Shown here piece by piece: positions 26,005-39,764 of a stretch of DNA of 64,000 nt. A program made the translations under genes and the position numbers. The DNA comes from Nageia nagi (taxonomy: Eukaryota > Pinophyta). The notes below the pieces were generated by a model. That model had not been told where the DNA came from. It made no database searches and was given only the letters and a program-made list of their open reading frames with translations. How positions within the stretch are numbered: the stretch's first letter is position 1; every line of letters starts with the position of its first letter. The stretch is from assembly GCA_050084985.1 (NCBI GenBank), contig JBITNC010000001.1, positions 164,672,001 to 164,736,000 of the forward strand, in the 5' to 3' direction.

Positions 26005-26600
26005 AAGGAATGATGTAAAGATGTCCTTTAGGGGTTAGTAAACAAAACCCATTGGACTCTTAGGTTTCAAAAATTACAAATGGATGATGTTTACTTATGC
26101 TCATTTACATATGTTTTGCATTTTGATTTATTTACTTATGTAAAATCACAAACATTGATTGAGCAACCCTAAAATAAACACATTCACATGTAGATTTCGC
26201 AAAATGACTTGTTTGGGGAACCATGAGGTGAGGATAGACAAACTGAAGCCTTTAAGTTTGATGATCAAAATGGTGAAAAGTTTGTACTTCTTAATTTCCC
26301 TTAAGTTTTCTATTGGTATAGAATAACTCCAATAGGTGGACAAGTACATGTGTAGTGATACCACATGTTCGCATGTTCATTCAAAGATTATCCTGATAAC
26401 CTAAGAGAATAACTTGAAACCTAATCAAGATTAATAATTTGGTAAATATAATAAACATCATAACCTTGAAAAATAGTAGGTACTTCTCCTTGTGAGAGTA
26501 TAATACTAACCAAGGCAAACTAGTTGAGGATTGATAGTACTTGGGCTCCTCATGTGTGGGCATCTAGGTGAAGGCCTCAATAATGTCACTCTACATCTAT
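26005..26600 (+). other. Conserved pre-gag block of E2
   Basis: Aligns with 6960-7545 and 56240-56840. Key strings are ACAAAACCCATTGGACTC, ATGACTTGTTTGGGG, GATACCACATGTTCGC and TAGGTGAAGGCC. It ends in a probable splice donor (GT at 26568). A pyrimidine-rich acceptor (AG at 26762-26763) lies 3 bp before the gag ATG. Confidence 0.75.
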
Positions 26601-26766
26601 AGTTTTTGATAATAACAAAAGTATTTGGGTACATGGGATGTTAATTTGAGTTGCAAAATATTTGCACTTATGAATCAAATCAAGCATGTCTTAGTTAATT
26701 AAATATAATATGTAATGTTATTTATTAAACCAAATGCTTATTATTTTTCACATTCTTGTGTAGAAA

Positions 26767-28112
26767 ATGGGAGAATCCTTTTTACCAAAATACATTCTTG
26801 ATGGTTTTAAATTTGGTATTTGGGAACCTCAAATGAGATCTAAATTACAGCTAAGGAAGCTTTGGTAAACAGTGAATGAGAACTTTGTACCTCCTACAGA
26901 TGAGAAGCCATTAGAGGCGTACAACATAAAGAATGAGTTGAAAACCTCCATGATCTTTTGTGTAATTTAAGATGATCTTCTCTTGATGATTTTCTCTTCA
27001 ACCTCAGCAAAGGAAGCTTGGGATAAGATTAAGCAAATCTACCTTGGTTTAAAGTTTTCAAGAAGGTTTACCATTCTCCAAAAGTTTCTTTAATCTCATC
27101 ATGGGGAAGGTGAAAATATGGCTATCTACTTAAACAAAATCATTGACCTAAGGACCCAACTTGTTGCTTGTGGGTGCAATTGGATCAATGATGAGTTCAT
27201 GGTCTTCATCATTCTCCAAATCCTCTCTTCAAAGTTTGGTAACTTTATGATGGTTAAGTAAATAAGGCTTGATGATGAAAAAGAAGTTTTCTACCTTGAA
27301 AACCTTTCTAGGCTCCTTTTGAAGCATGAGGAAACCCTTAATAAAAAGGTGTTGATTTCTTCTCCTAAAGATAATAGCATTGCTCTTGGAGCAACCAAAA
27401 ATCCTTTCAAGAAGAAGTTCAACCATCAAAAGAAATCTTATTCTTCTTCCTCCAAAATGTTTGATAAAAGAGGTAATGGCTACAACAGTAGCAAGAATAA
27501 TGGCAATAACAGTAACAATAGGAATAACAACATCAATAGCAAAAATGGTAGCAACAATAATCACTTCAAGCAAAGAGATGGAAAATGTAAAACAAACAAT
27601 CCATACCCTAAGAAACAGTTTGATGGTAATTGTAACTATTGTGGCATCCAACATCACAAAGAAGTTGATTACTACAAAAAAAAAAGAGAAAAAGAATAAA
27701 GGTAATGAAAATGTAAATAACTTCAAAGAAAAAAAGAATATTCAAGCTAGTTTTGCTACAATGCTCTATTCCATGTCTCGCACTTTTTCATTTGATTGGA
27801 TTTTTAACTTTAGTTGCACTAACACCTATGCTTTGAAAAAGAAAAGTTTGAGAACTTTCACAAGTATAGAAAAGATGCGATTATGATAGGTGATAACTTT
27901 ACTCTTGAATTCTAAGGAATTGAGAGTATGTTGATTCACAGAGAAGTTCTTAACAATGTGCTCTATGTTCCTAAGCTTAGGATGAACCTTCTCTCCATTA
28001 TCCAAGTTGTTAGAAAAAGGGTACTCTTTTGAGTTTAACTCTCAATCCTGGTGCATTAAAAAAGGACTTGCCACATTGGTTAAAATATTAGTGAAATATG
28101 ATCTCTACATTG
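26767..28112 (+). pseudogene. E2 gag and start of protease
   Basis: Opens MGESFLPKYIL, homologous to E5 gag residue by residue (KLW, INDEFMVF, LLKHEETLNKK). The open part 27319-27699 holds an Asn/Lys/Ser-rich linker and a zinc knuckle, CNYCGIQHHKEVDY, whose last Cys has become Tyr. A frame change follows in an A-rich run near 27690. The protease region reads FNFSCTN where E5 has VDSGCTN, so the catalytic Asp is lost. At 28112 the frame is cut by E3 and resumes at 49091. The large antisense frame at 27229-27726 is only a shadow of this gene. Confidence 0.9.
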
Positions 28113-29978
28113 TGTTGATTGGTATAGCGTAACCTCAAAGGGTTTGGTATGTTGTGTTCTCCACTACCCACAATGGTAGGTTCCTTGAAAGAGTAGAAGG
28201 TGGTGGGGATGCATTCATGTTGGTTTTCTACTCAATCTCTGATTTATAGGTTGGTTCCTATTTATATTTAAGGTTTAAAGTAACTAGAAATAAATGAAAT
28301 GATAAAGAGTTATAGGAAAGAGATAAGTAAATAAAATGAGATTTAAAAAAATAAATATAAAACCCAAGCATTGCAGCACATGCAGCAATCCATGGCTAAG
28401 ATCAAGAATAGTAAGCTATCTCACATCTGGGGTCTCATAATCACAATGCATAGCCATAATTTGAAGAAAAAATTTCCCATATAACATCCACAAAAGTAAT
28501 AAATAGCCACTTTGTTGCAAGAGGGCAAAGCATTGTCTGTTTGTATTATCATATGCAAATATATCTTACAGATTTGGGCAAATTTGCTCGAATGTCTGAC
28601 CTTTTTGATCTCTAAAAGTTAGCTATTTATACATTCTTTTCCTTTCTTGGGTGGTTGTGTTGCATTAATATACATAATTGGTCACATTGAATGAAGTAAT
28701 TAAAATAGCACTATTTACAATAAATACCATAACTATGCTAGATTATATAGTGAATAAGTACTAATCAACATGTATGGGAATTTGCAATTTTTGAATAGTC
28801 ATGTCCATAGAGCTGCAATCCTTTTGACATGTCATTGAATACTCTTTCTTTAGCCCTATAATTGATTGAAGATGACATTGTAGCTATCTAAATAATTATT
28901 TTTCTACAAATTGATGGGTACGATTTGGCATTATGCTCTATTGATTGCTATCTACTTCTTTGCAACCTTTATGATCTTTATTGTAGATATGGGTAATCAG
29001 AGTAATGGTGGTTGGTAAACATTATGTCAACTTGGTTTAAGAAGATACTACCATTGTTATTTGAAAATAACTTAGTATTTACAAATTAACAAGGCCCCAG
29101 GGGTCAAATACTTAAGATAAAATGGACCCATATGTTCCTTCTTATGCATTACTCTTACCTTAGCTTGGCAGGTTCTATTTTTTTTATTTGGGCTTTGTTG
29201 ATGATTAAGCTCTTTCAAAACCCATTGATTTTAATCAAAAAAATGTGGTGTCATCACTTAGAATCAATAGGCTCTATTTGATGTCTTCATAAATCTTCAC
29301 CCACCATTACTTATTCTGGGACCCATTGATTTCAATCAAAAACTATGACATCATCACTCAGAATTGGTGGGCTCTATTTGATGTCTTAGATCTAAATTTA
29401 TACAACTCTCAAATGTTCATTTTTACAATTCTCAAACACTCTAAGGGAATGAATATAACTCTCTAACACTTGTATTTACAATTCCTAGGCACTCTAAGAG
29501 AAAGAAATGAGAATAGAAGGAAATGGTAAGAATGAAAGAATAAAAGAATTTACAAATCCTGAAGACTTGTATTTACATAACTCCTAGACATTCTAAGGGA
29601 ATAAATATAACTCTCAAACACTTGTATTTACAATTTTTAGGCACTCTAAAATAAAGAAAATAACTCTCAAACACTCTTATTTACAATTCTTGGGCACTCT
29701 AAGAGAAAGAAAATAACTCCTGGACACTTGTGTTTACAATTTCTTAGGCACTCTAAGAGAAAGAAAATAACTCTTACACACTCTTATAATTCCTGGGCAC
29801 TCTAAGAGAAAGAAAATAACTCTCAGACACTTCTATTTATAATTCCTAAGCACTTTAAGAGAAAGAAAATAACTCTCAAACACTCTTAAGAGAAAGAAAT
29901 GAGAATATAAGGAATAGATAAGAATAAAAGAATAATTTTGTATTACCTTGATTCAGAGTGTAATTCTTAAAGAATATA
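28113..29978 (-). repeat. E3 3' LTR
   Basis: 1866 bp, colinear with 47342-49085. The extra roughly 120 bp comes from about two additional copies of a 50-60-bp internal repeat (29400-29900). Confidence 0.88.
29400..29900. repeat. Tandem units inside E3 3' LTR
   Basis: About nine units of 50-60 bp with the core ATAACTCTCAAACACT, TATTTACAATTC and GGCACTCTAAGAGAAAG. The other LTR (48629-49010) carries about seven. Confidence 0.85.
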
Positions 29979-29989
29979 ATCTTTTAGTG

Positions 29990-32900
29990 GCTCTTTGGGA
30001 TCTTTGCCTACTAGAGAATGGAACCCTCTACTTGCTACTTTCAGTAGCTTGTTCAAAGGTAAACTTGGTAGAGGTCTTAACTACTAGAATCAACTCTATA
30101 AGGAGGAATGGGTGCTTCTTTTTATTTAGATCTCTAAGATTTTTATAATCAATCTATGATAAGATAGAGAATGTCTTAATCTTCATTGTATCTACTTTAA
30201 ACCCTATCAAAACATTTTCTATCCTTCCAGCATGTAAAATTCTTGTGATTGCTTCTTCAGCTAGTTCATTTATTTGCTATAAGTCTAAGATTTACTTCTT
30301 ATAAAAGGAATATTCAAGAAATTGAGTGGTATTGGATACCTAATTGGTAGCACTACCCTATACATTTTGTTCTTCCCATAGTTTGGGAGCTTTCATCTTA
30401 TTTAAAGAATTAAAAAATTTGTTAATGAATCTAAGCTCTATTGTGAGTTTATGCTTATCTATATCCATGTTGAATACCAAATTTTGGAGTTCACATATAT
30501 CACAAATCCTCCTTAGATATAACTATCTTGGTTTGGGAGTGAGCTTACATTTTTTCTAAGACTAACCTAGGTGTGTCTAGAGCCAACTGATGGAGAGCAG
30601 TTTGAATGTGGAATTGCTTGATTTATTATATTATTTGTTCCTTCAATAGATGCAAATGTGATAATGTTATCATTTTATCTTTGAATTGCTCCACCAAAGA
30701 TTTTTTAAAATTTTTTATGAGCAATAACAACTTTGAATTATCATCAAATAAAACTTTATTTGTTGTAATGATAGTTTGTAGCCCTACCTCAACCTACTTG
30801 ACCTTTTGATCATCCATGACTATAGGTTGAGCTTTGAGATTTTGTATTGTTTGATTTGCAACATCTAGCTTAGCTTTTGTTGTTGTTATGCTCTTGTCAA
30901 ATTTTTAATTCTGCTTGTCAAGTTTTGCAATCAAGTCTCTATTTTTATTTTGCAACCTAACTACTATTTTATCTTTAAAGGATCAATATTTCTTATATTG
31001 ATCTATGTTTTTGTTCAATTTTTCTATCTTAGTCTCCATTGCTTGAAGACTTTTATCGGTTGCCATTGAAGTATTTAGCAAGAATCTTGACTAGACAATT
31101 GCTAGTGCACTCTACATATTTACATAAATTATAGCCATGTGAGTAGTGTCTAGTTGCCCTTATTTGAAAGACATATGTGCTATTTTAAAATCTCTCATTT
31201 CTATCACCTTGCTCAAAATTCTCAACTATTGCTCAGGGAGCATAGGAGGCCTATTAACAAAAGTTTTCCAATCAATGGGATCTACAATTTATGTAGAAAA
31301 AATACATTTTATCTTATCTTGTGAGGCTATAGGAATCAAAGAATGTGGAGGAGTAATTCACCTAAAGTAAATGTCATAACCTGTTGGGTGGGCTATGAAT
31401 GTCAGGGAGGTGTTAGGTCTTGAAATTCTATTTTCTACTTTACCTCTTCCATGACCTTGTCTTCTTCATCAACTTTTTCCATTGGGTCAGATTCTTTCTT
31501 CTTTTTAGATTCATCATCATCTCTTAATCCTCTCCAAGTGTAGTTGTTGCAAGTCTACTAGCTCCAAGTATGCTTCCCTATCTTGTTGAGTTTGGGTTTG
31601 CTCTTTTTTTTAGGTTTGTTCTTATGCCTGGGCTCCTTGTGTAGCACTAGTATCTACATCTTGTGGCTCTCTTAATTCTTCTATATCAAAAATCTCTACC
31701 TCTTTTACCACTACCTTTAGAATTTCTTCTTAGCCTTTGAAGGTGGAGGTATAATCATTTGTGATTATGACCTTATCGTAGTGGTGCAGGGCTTTTTTAC
31801 AAGCCTCTCTTCTTTCTTTGGGGTTTGTTATTTTTGAGCAAGGGTTTGAATTTTTCTTTTCTTCTTTAGAGAAGGCTCCTAGGAAGAGGTGGTAGTGTTT
31901 GAAGGATTTTGCTCTCCCTTCTTTGAAAGCTCAACCATGTTGGATGATTATCCTAGTTGTACTGGCCTTGCTCTTGTAGCAGATTTTCCTTGAAAATGAG
32001 GAAGGGGTTGTCCCAACTCTGGTAAGGGATCTTTGGCATATTCAACCTCCTAGTACTTATCATTTGAATTTTTTGAATAATTGACTCTCTATGTGGTAAA
32101 TTTTTGTTGTATACTCAAATCTAAACTTTGTAAAATAATGAATTTGATTGGAATCCCACCTAAAATTTGCTAACTGGGTGAGAACTTCTGGGTTGAGTAT
32201 AAAATCTTGTCACTTATTTTCCTAGTTTTTGTATTTTCTTATCCTCTCAAGGGCCATCCAAGCTTTGTTCAAGGGTGTGAACTCCCAATCAGGGTACACT
32301 TCTACCTCTTATTCAGTTTTATTTACAAAATATTCTATATGAGGCCTACTCTCATGGATAAAAGTTGGACATTTTGTACTTGACCTTATTATTTGGGTCA
32401 TTTCTCCTTAAAGGTCATACATCCATGGAACTTTCACCATATCTAATTTAAAATTTTGTATAATGAATTCAGCTATACTATCTTTACATCCTATTTGTAA
32501 AAGATTAAATTTTTAGTAGAAGCTGGTATATCTATAATAGATTTAAAATTACCCCCACACCTATATTTGGTCTCTATGGAACAAATTTACCTTTTCATTT
32601 CTATTGAATACAACTAGGGTGTTACATTCTTGGGTAATAAAAAAAGTTTCTCAAAATACCCATACTTGATTATTACGATGCGATCTCTTAAGAAGTACCA
32701 TCATCAATTTTGTTTCCTCCCTATAACTCCCTCATTGTACTTTTACATAGTATATTGGGGATTTTTTCAATCAAAATTTATACTACTATTACATAGAACT
32801 TGTCCATGAACTCATAATACAATCCATACAACTTACTCAAAATTGGTACCATCAGGTCAATTGGTACTGGTGCAGCATTTGAATTCATTGGTTGAACTAG

Positions 32901-34000
32901 CAACCCTGCCTCTATAAGTTTGTTAAGATTTTGATGGGCAAAGAGCCATCAAAGATATGAAGAGTGTTTGAAGTATAATTTTTTAATTTTGAATAGACAC
33001 CTCTTTATTTCATTGGTAATGAAAGCTAAGAAGTCATAATAGACATGAGCTTCTGTAATATTGTAAGCAATACATACAATGGCTTCATTTGCTTCAATGT
33101 AGGTTTTCTTTCCTATAATAACTACCAATGTCTACAATAATTATTTATCCCTTTTTCTTACAAATAAGGCTATTTAATAGCTTGGCCAAAGTTGGGCCTT
33201 TCTGTTATCTTAATATCTTCCACTAATCCAGCTCACCATCTCATCTTGATTAACATAGAAGTCATTCTTCTCCTTTTTAAATCAATTTGATTCTTCACAT
33301 GAAAAGTTCAATCAATTGGAATAGCAAAAGCTTGGATGATGAAATCAAGAGAGTAATCTAGTACTTCCTTAAACTTTGGCTCTAATACATCTCCCTCTTC
33401 TGGGTTCTTAAATATTCCTATCTAGTAACCCTTCTAGTGATGTCTATGTGTTAATGAATATAATAGCTTGAGGTAAATAAATGACTCATAAGGCACATAA
33501 TAAGCTAGGCCTTGGTCAATCATGATGTCCATTTTTGAATGGGCTAGTGAATTCCCTTTTCTGGTGAACTCAGGTGTCATTTGCTATAGAAGAATGTAGT
33601 TAGGTTGGATCTCCATGTGTTTAGGTAATTAATCACCCCCATCTTAGTCTAGTTTACTCCTGGGGCATTCTCAAGATATTTTTCTTGTATGGTCAAAAGG
33701 TTAGCATCAATTTTATCTATTGTAGCTACATAGGATGATTGAGAAGTTTTCATGATATCAACACCCTTTCTTGAACCTCTAATTATCAATTGAAAATTAT
33801 AATCTAGGCTATGCAAGGTCCTACAACTTTTTATCTTTTGATTCAATTTGGCTCTAAAATATGTAAGTTCTAAATGCTTTGGAAACTTGTGTGCTTGAAA
33901 TTGGCTAAGTGTTGAACTAAAAGGTATGGGAGAAGTTTTATTCATCCAAGGTTGGTGAGATTTGCATTAATGGCAATTAATATTTGAGGATCTCAAGACC
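29990..34000 (-). pseudogene. E3 extra reading-frame region between integrase and 3' LTR
   Basis: Not a gag or pol part. Reading from 34000 towards 29990 in changing frames, long amino-acid runs appear. First comes an open piece MNKTSPIPFSSTL (33945-33649), then a region with MDIMIDQGLAYYVPYESF and YEANEAIVCIAYNI-like blocks (33550-33000). Next is a Ser/Lys-rich basic part (about 31950-31850), an acidic Glu/Asp part with DDDESKKKKESDP (about 31530-31480), and a heptad-like coiled coil (about 31060-30700; LQAMETKIEKLNKN, LIAKLDKQN). The family is unknown to me. Stops and frameshifts show it is dead, but the long preserved runs imply a once-coding region of more than 1000 codons, or more than one gene. 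Confidence 0.55.
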
Positions 34001-34289
34001 TACACATTGTACAAATTGAGTTGGCATAAGTTGGATAAGTAGTTTCAAAGCATGCTAGCCTCAATTTATGGTACTTGCATGATGGTTTGTAAAATCCAAG
34101 AAAATCTTTCCTTAAATGCTACCTTATTCAGTTGATGGCTGAGCAATGCACCAACATTAACTCTTTATCATGTCAAATTAATGCTAAACATTAATGGCTA
34201 CCTACTTTTTAAAAACTATGTCCAAAAGATGTATAAGTCCCTATCTTTTTTAAAAAAACTATTTACAATATACATTGCTTTGCAGGTAT

Positions 34290-37200
34290 TACAAGATCAT
34301 CTCATCACTTGGTAATGTTTCAAATAGATCCCATTGACGAGAATAGGTAATTCCTAGGACTTGGTAATATCTTGCAATTTGAATGCATTACTTTGCATGG
34401 CTTGAGTGATGATGTAATGCCCACTCCAAATAGAATCAAATATTTGGTGTCTTCTAATCTTTACTTTTTCCTCACCCCATTTGAAGACAATATTACCTGG
34501 TTCAAACTTCACCTGTGAAGACTTTTTCTTATCAAACCACTTCTTGATAATGTGTTGGCAATGCTAGAATGATTCATATGCTTTATTTTGATCTTCCTCT
34601 AATTTCAAGAGCTAACTATACCTGGATTATAGTGGCTCAAAGTGATGGTCCTCCATTTTTTGTAGGATTTTCAATGTTGGTAACTCCATGTGTATTAGCA
34701 ACATAGGTCTTTTACCATATACCAATGCATATGGAGATATCTTTATTATTGCTTTATGTTGATCCTATCTACCCATAATGCAAAGTCTAATTATGTATGC
34801 CATTATATGAGATTCCCTTCAATTGTTCTCTTAATGATCTGGGTTAGATTTTTGTTAGTTGATTCAACAAACTTGTTACCTTATGGGTAATAGTTTGAAG
34901 AGAACAACCAATATACTCCATATTGAGCCATAAAGTTTGACAAATTACCTCCAATAAGTGCCAAGCCATTATCTGATACAATAGTATATGGAATTCCAAA
35001 GCATGTGATTATCCTTTTAATCATTTCTATCACTGCTTCTTGATCTGCATGTTTACATGGCATAGCCTCTAACCATCTACTAAAGTAATCTATTGCAGTC
35101 AAAATAAACTTGTGACCTATTGAAGAATTTGAGTTTATAACACCAATGAAGTCCATACCCCATTGTTGGCAGGGTTGTTCAACTACCATAGGTTTAAGAG
35201 GCATTACAACTTGTCTCCTCTTTCCATAAATCTATTTCATTTATCACATTTCCAGGTAATCTTGATTGAATCTTGAAATATGGTGGGCCAATAATATCTA
35301 ACTTGTAATATTTTTGTTATTGTAGTTAGTACACTATAATGCCCACCAAAGAATTCGTAATGAAACTCATGCAATATTTGATGGGATTCATCTTGAGTCA
35401 CACATCTTAGTAGGGTTTGATTAACAAATTTTCTATATAGATAATTATCTATCATAATAAACTTGAGGGCATGCAACTTTAATCTCCTTTCAAATTTATC
35501 CGAAGCTTCAGGGCACCTATCAGTTTGAAAATAAAATATGATTTATTTAATTCAATCACTTTCTTGATTGAGTTATTGTTCATCTTCCATAAGAGTGATC
35601 ATATATGAAGCTTCAGCTATATTTTCATGGAGAGATATACCTCTCATTAGCTTGGTTGGCTTAATTTCTATATCATATTCAATTATTTTAGTAATCCAAC
35701 CAACCTTTCCTTCACCTAGATCTCCTTGTATAACATAATTTCTTACATTTGGATGGATAGTAAATATAAGGATTCTATTATGGAGGACATAATGCTTGAA
35801 TTTTTTAAGCCCATTCATTATTAAAAACACTTATTTTTTAATAAATGTGTACCTTTTATAGTGTTGATGTAGTGTTTGAATATGAAAGGCAATCAGATGT
35901 TCTTCATTATTGTCATCCTTTTATGCTAGAATTGTAGCAATACTCCTATCTGCTCCATGTGCATACATGATGAAATCTTTTGCTATATTAGGATTTTTAA
36001 GCATAGGAGCTTCTATTATTACCTTTTTTATTTCTTTGAAGGCTACTTTTACTTCATATGACCAATAAAATACAACATATTTCTTTAGCATTGAAGTGAT
36101 TGGGGATACAATCTTTGAAAAATTATTGATGAATTTTCTAACAAAATTGATTTGACTAGGGAAAGATTGCAAGGATTTCTTATTGGAGGGGAGTGACATG
36201 CTTCTATAGCTTTTACTCTATCTAGATCCATCGCTACTCCCTCTTTTGATACAATGTGGTGAAGTAATTTTCCTTGGTTGACCATAAAAATTGATTTTTT
36301 TGGATTTATTGAAATGCCAAATTTCATGCATCTTTCAAAGACTTCTCTTAAATGTTCTAGGTGATCATTTTTGCTTCTGGAGGAAACTATGGTATCATCT
36401 AGATAGATCAATATAATCTTATTTATTAGTTCACCAAATGCATGATCCATGGCTCTTTGAAAGGTAGCTCTCACATTAGAAAGATCAAATGGCATTTTTT
36501 GAAAAGCAAATGTTCTCCATTTAGTTGTAAATGCAATTTTGAATTGATCTTCATCTTTCACCCAAATCTAGTTAAATCCTAAGTAACCATCAATCATTGA
36601 AAAATAGTAAGCTCTGGCTACTATATGCAGGATCAATTCCATAGAAGGGAGAGGATAATTATCCTTAAGAGACACTTTATTTAAATTTATGAAATCAACA
36701 TAGAGTCTGATTTCTCCACTTTTCTTTCTAACTGGAACTAGATTTGCAACCCAAGAAGAATGCTTGATAGAATAAATAATTTTTGAATCAAGTAGCTTGA
36801 TTAACTCTTATTTTATAGCTTCCTCAATTTTTGGATTGACTGGTTTTTATTTTCATCTATATGGTTTGACATCTATTTTAAGCTGAATTGTATGTTAGAT
36901 GACACTCTTGTCATATGTCTTAAGATCATCATAAGTCTAGGTAATTACTTGGAAAAACTTATGATAAATTTGAGATATAACAACCTTTTCTATATCAAAA
37001 CATTCTAAACTAAGTTTTGTATACTCCCTGGGTTTTACTTCCATCTCAACATAATTCTCCTTCAAGAGGCCATAGACTTAACCCTTTAGACATCTTCTGA
37101 ATCAAATAATATTTCAAATGAAAGCAATCCTTTTGGTATAACATTATTTCTAAGTTGAATAATATATGATTCTTAAAAACAATTAGGAATTTCTTAAATA

Positions 37201-38519
37201 CCATAAGTGTGAGCCACTACTTTATCCAAGAGGAAGTTTATAATATGCTCATCGAAGTTGAATACTTGCCAAAAATTTACAACATCAGGTACTAAAGGCC
37301 TACATTAAACTTTGACTCTAAGAGCTCCTCTTTTATAATGAGCAAGATTATAACATGCCCCTCTTCTAGTAAGTGCATCAATTATTTGATTATACATTCT
37401 AGGAATAGATATAAAATTGATAGCCAAGAATGACTTCAACAAATTCCACACTTTATTCTTATAGTTCTTTAAATAATGATGTTTTGTACTAATCTAATTT
37501 TTAACCTACTTAATAACTAATTCTAAATCACCATAGATAATCAAGCACCTTATGCCTATATTGATTACTTTAGATAACTCTAAGCAAAGGGCTTCATACT
37601 CAGCAACATTATTGGTACAAGTCCATGTGAATTGGAAGGAGAATCTTTTAGTATTTCTCTTTGAAGATTTGAATATCACTATAGCTCCATATCCATGTTT
37701 ACATCAAGATCCATCAAAATACATCATCCATATCTCATGTTCTTTATCAACAGTGATTGAGATTAGCTATGTTTTCTCATACAAATAATGATTTTCCATA
37801 CCAACGTCTATGAACTAATAATTTATATCATTTACTAAAAGAATTTTAGTTGTTAGTAGTGATTCTCTTAGTGTGTCACTTTTAAATACTTCCATTGGTT
37901 ATGGACCATTCATATAGTTTTCTTCAGTGATCCTTTTGAGATGGATAGTTTTGGTGCCTTCATTCAAAATTTTTACCTATTTGTCTTGGAAAGGAAGTAG
38001 AAGGTGACTGTAGTCTAAAGCTAAGTATCCTCCCAATTTAATGGTAAATTCTCTAAAAAGACATTTTGAATAAAGGTGGAATATAAACTATGATAATATC
38101 TTGGACAACACAAATATTAGGGAAAGCATTCAAAGTTATTTGAACTCCTTTAACACTACTAACTGCATCTACTAAGGAAGAATCTAATTGTATGACACCA
38201 TCAATACATCTTATAATATATAGCTTCATTTTATCTACAATAGCTTTAGGGTCATAGTTATTGTAGTTTCAATATCAATCATATAGTTGTTCACTACCCA
38301 ACCTTTTAATCTCAAAGATAAATAGAAAGATGGGGGTCTTGTTATACCTATTAGAGCTAGAGGGACATCTTCAAACATTACATAGATAGGATTCTTTTCA
38401 TTTACCTTTTTTTATTATTTTTTAACTTCAAATCTTCTTGCAAAAGATCTAATTGACATGGTATCTTTAATGCATCAAACATGGTCATCCTATAAGGAGT
38501 TTTATTTAATTCTTCCATA
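34290..38519 (-). pseudogene. E3 protease/archaeal RNase H/RT/RNase H/integrase relic
   Basis: Reading from high to low coordinates. First is a gag-protease linker with PYRMTMFDALKIP (38515-38475). Then an archaeal-type RNase H (about 37725-37500) with MYFDGS, CTNNVAEYEALCLEL and IYGDLELVI, which supply its Asp, Glu and Asp. RT follows (36840-36085) with LYVDFINLNK, KMPFDLSN and LIYLDDTIVSS, then the first RNase H (36199-35573) ending EYDIEIKPTKLMRG. The integrase zinc region is at 35476-35237 (HYEFFGGHYS, RYYWP) and the core at 35204-34881 with GMDFIG and IVSDNG. The C-terminal part (34880-34290) includes YALVYGKRP. The YLDD site and integrase Asp residues survive; stops and frame changes are frequent. 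Confidence 0.85.
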
Positions 38520-38524
38520 ATATT

Positions 38525-39714
38525 TGATCCATAAACCATAAGATTAAAATTTCCAATTTAACCTTTCCAAATGAATCAATTCACACTTAAAACTATTAAG
38601 TGCTTGTGAAGGAAAATCAGGAATAAACTTGTAAACATAGAGAAGAGAAAAGCATTCACCATAGAAGAGACAAGCAAAATTTATCCTGGTTCACCCAATG
38701 TGGGCTACATCTAGCTCAAAATCTCTCTACTACCAATGGATGGAATCACTTTACAAGGCCTTCAAGGTCCTTCAAAACCTCCTCTCACATTCATAACACA
38801 ATCCCAACTCTAAAAATCACAACAAAATTGAAACACTTCTCGAAATCCTCCTTCTCCTTTCTCCTGTACAATTTGCTCACCTTTTATACAATTTTTGGAG
38901 CTAAAATTGGAGAGAATTACAACTAGGAAATTCAAAAAAAAACCTATTTTCAGATACCCATTAACCTCCTTGATCTTCCTGTCAAATTTGGGCTCAAATG
39001 GTTGCAAAAATCTCCCAAAAATGAGCTTTAAAATTGAAAAACATGCTCTTTGGACTGTTACAGGCTTAAAAATTAACTCAACCTAAAAATAGGACCTTAG
39101 GAAAATCAAAAATCATGAAAAAACTTTGAAAAATGCCAAAATATGTTAAAATACTCCAAAATTGGGTAGGTGCACTATGGTGCTAACATGTGGTGCATTC
39201 TGGGATGAAGTTAACCTTTGTTGATCAGTGGCTAGGTTGACTGGGCAGGCTTGCATGGGCGATCTGGCTCACATGGAGGTGCATACATGGCTTGGTGATC
39301 ATGCAAGTTGGCTAGAAATGTTGGTAGGTCATGGTCAATCGGTCAACCTCCTTCACCCACCTCATCACCTCCAATGTGGTCTGACTCACCTGACTCACCT
39401 CCATGCAGCACTTGACTCCACGCTGGCTGTTGACTCCATGGTGGTAGGTAGGTCTATCACATTTCCTTCGATGTGGTATGGTAGGTCCCTGTCTCACCTA
39501 CATGGGTTGTATAGTGGCAGGAGGGTCCCACCAAATATTATTTTAATCTTTTTTTAAAAAAAAATACATAAACTGGACTTAATGCCATAACTTCCACATA
39601 CGGACTCAGATTCTTGATCCGAAAGAAGCATCGAAAAGCTAAAGATAATATGATCACAATGAACATAATGAAATGGAGATTACTGAATGATAAAAGGATC
39701 CAAATTTTGGATCA
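38525..39714 (-). repeat. E4 3' LTR
   Basis: 1190 bp, bounded by TGATCC ... GGATCA. On the minus strand it starts TGATCCAAAATTTGG. A TATAAAAGG-type box lies near 38878-38888 (minus). It matches 44272-45441 almost throughout. The open frames inside it are LTR shadows. Confidence 0.93.
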
Positions 39715-39726
39715 TTCCTCCCCATT
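39715..39726 (-). other. E4 polypurine tract
   Basis: Minus strand AATGGGGAGGAA abuts the LTR start TGATCC, as expected for plus-strand priming. Confidence 0.85.
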
Positions 39727-39764
39727 AAGAGAGAGCTTTTATCCCCAAAAGCATTTAGGATGAT

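Noticed and set aside
27229-27726. 165-codon minus-strand frame rich in Val and Ile
   Set aside because: Antisense shadow of the Asn/Lys-rich E2 gag, with no motif of its own.
39228-39557. 109-codon frame in the E4 LTR, also seen at 44959-45309
   Set aside because: The frame is present in both LTR copies but lacks domains and lies opposite the element's transcription. A GC-richer LTR segment explains it.
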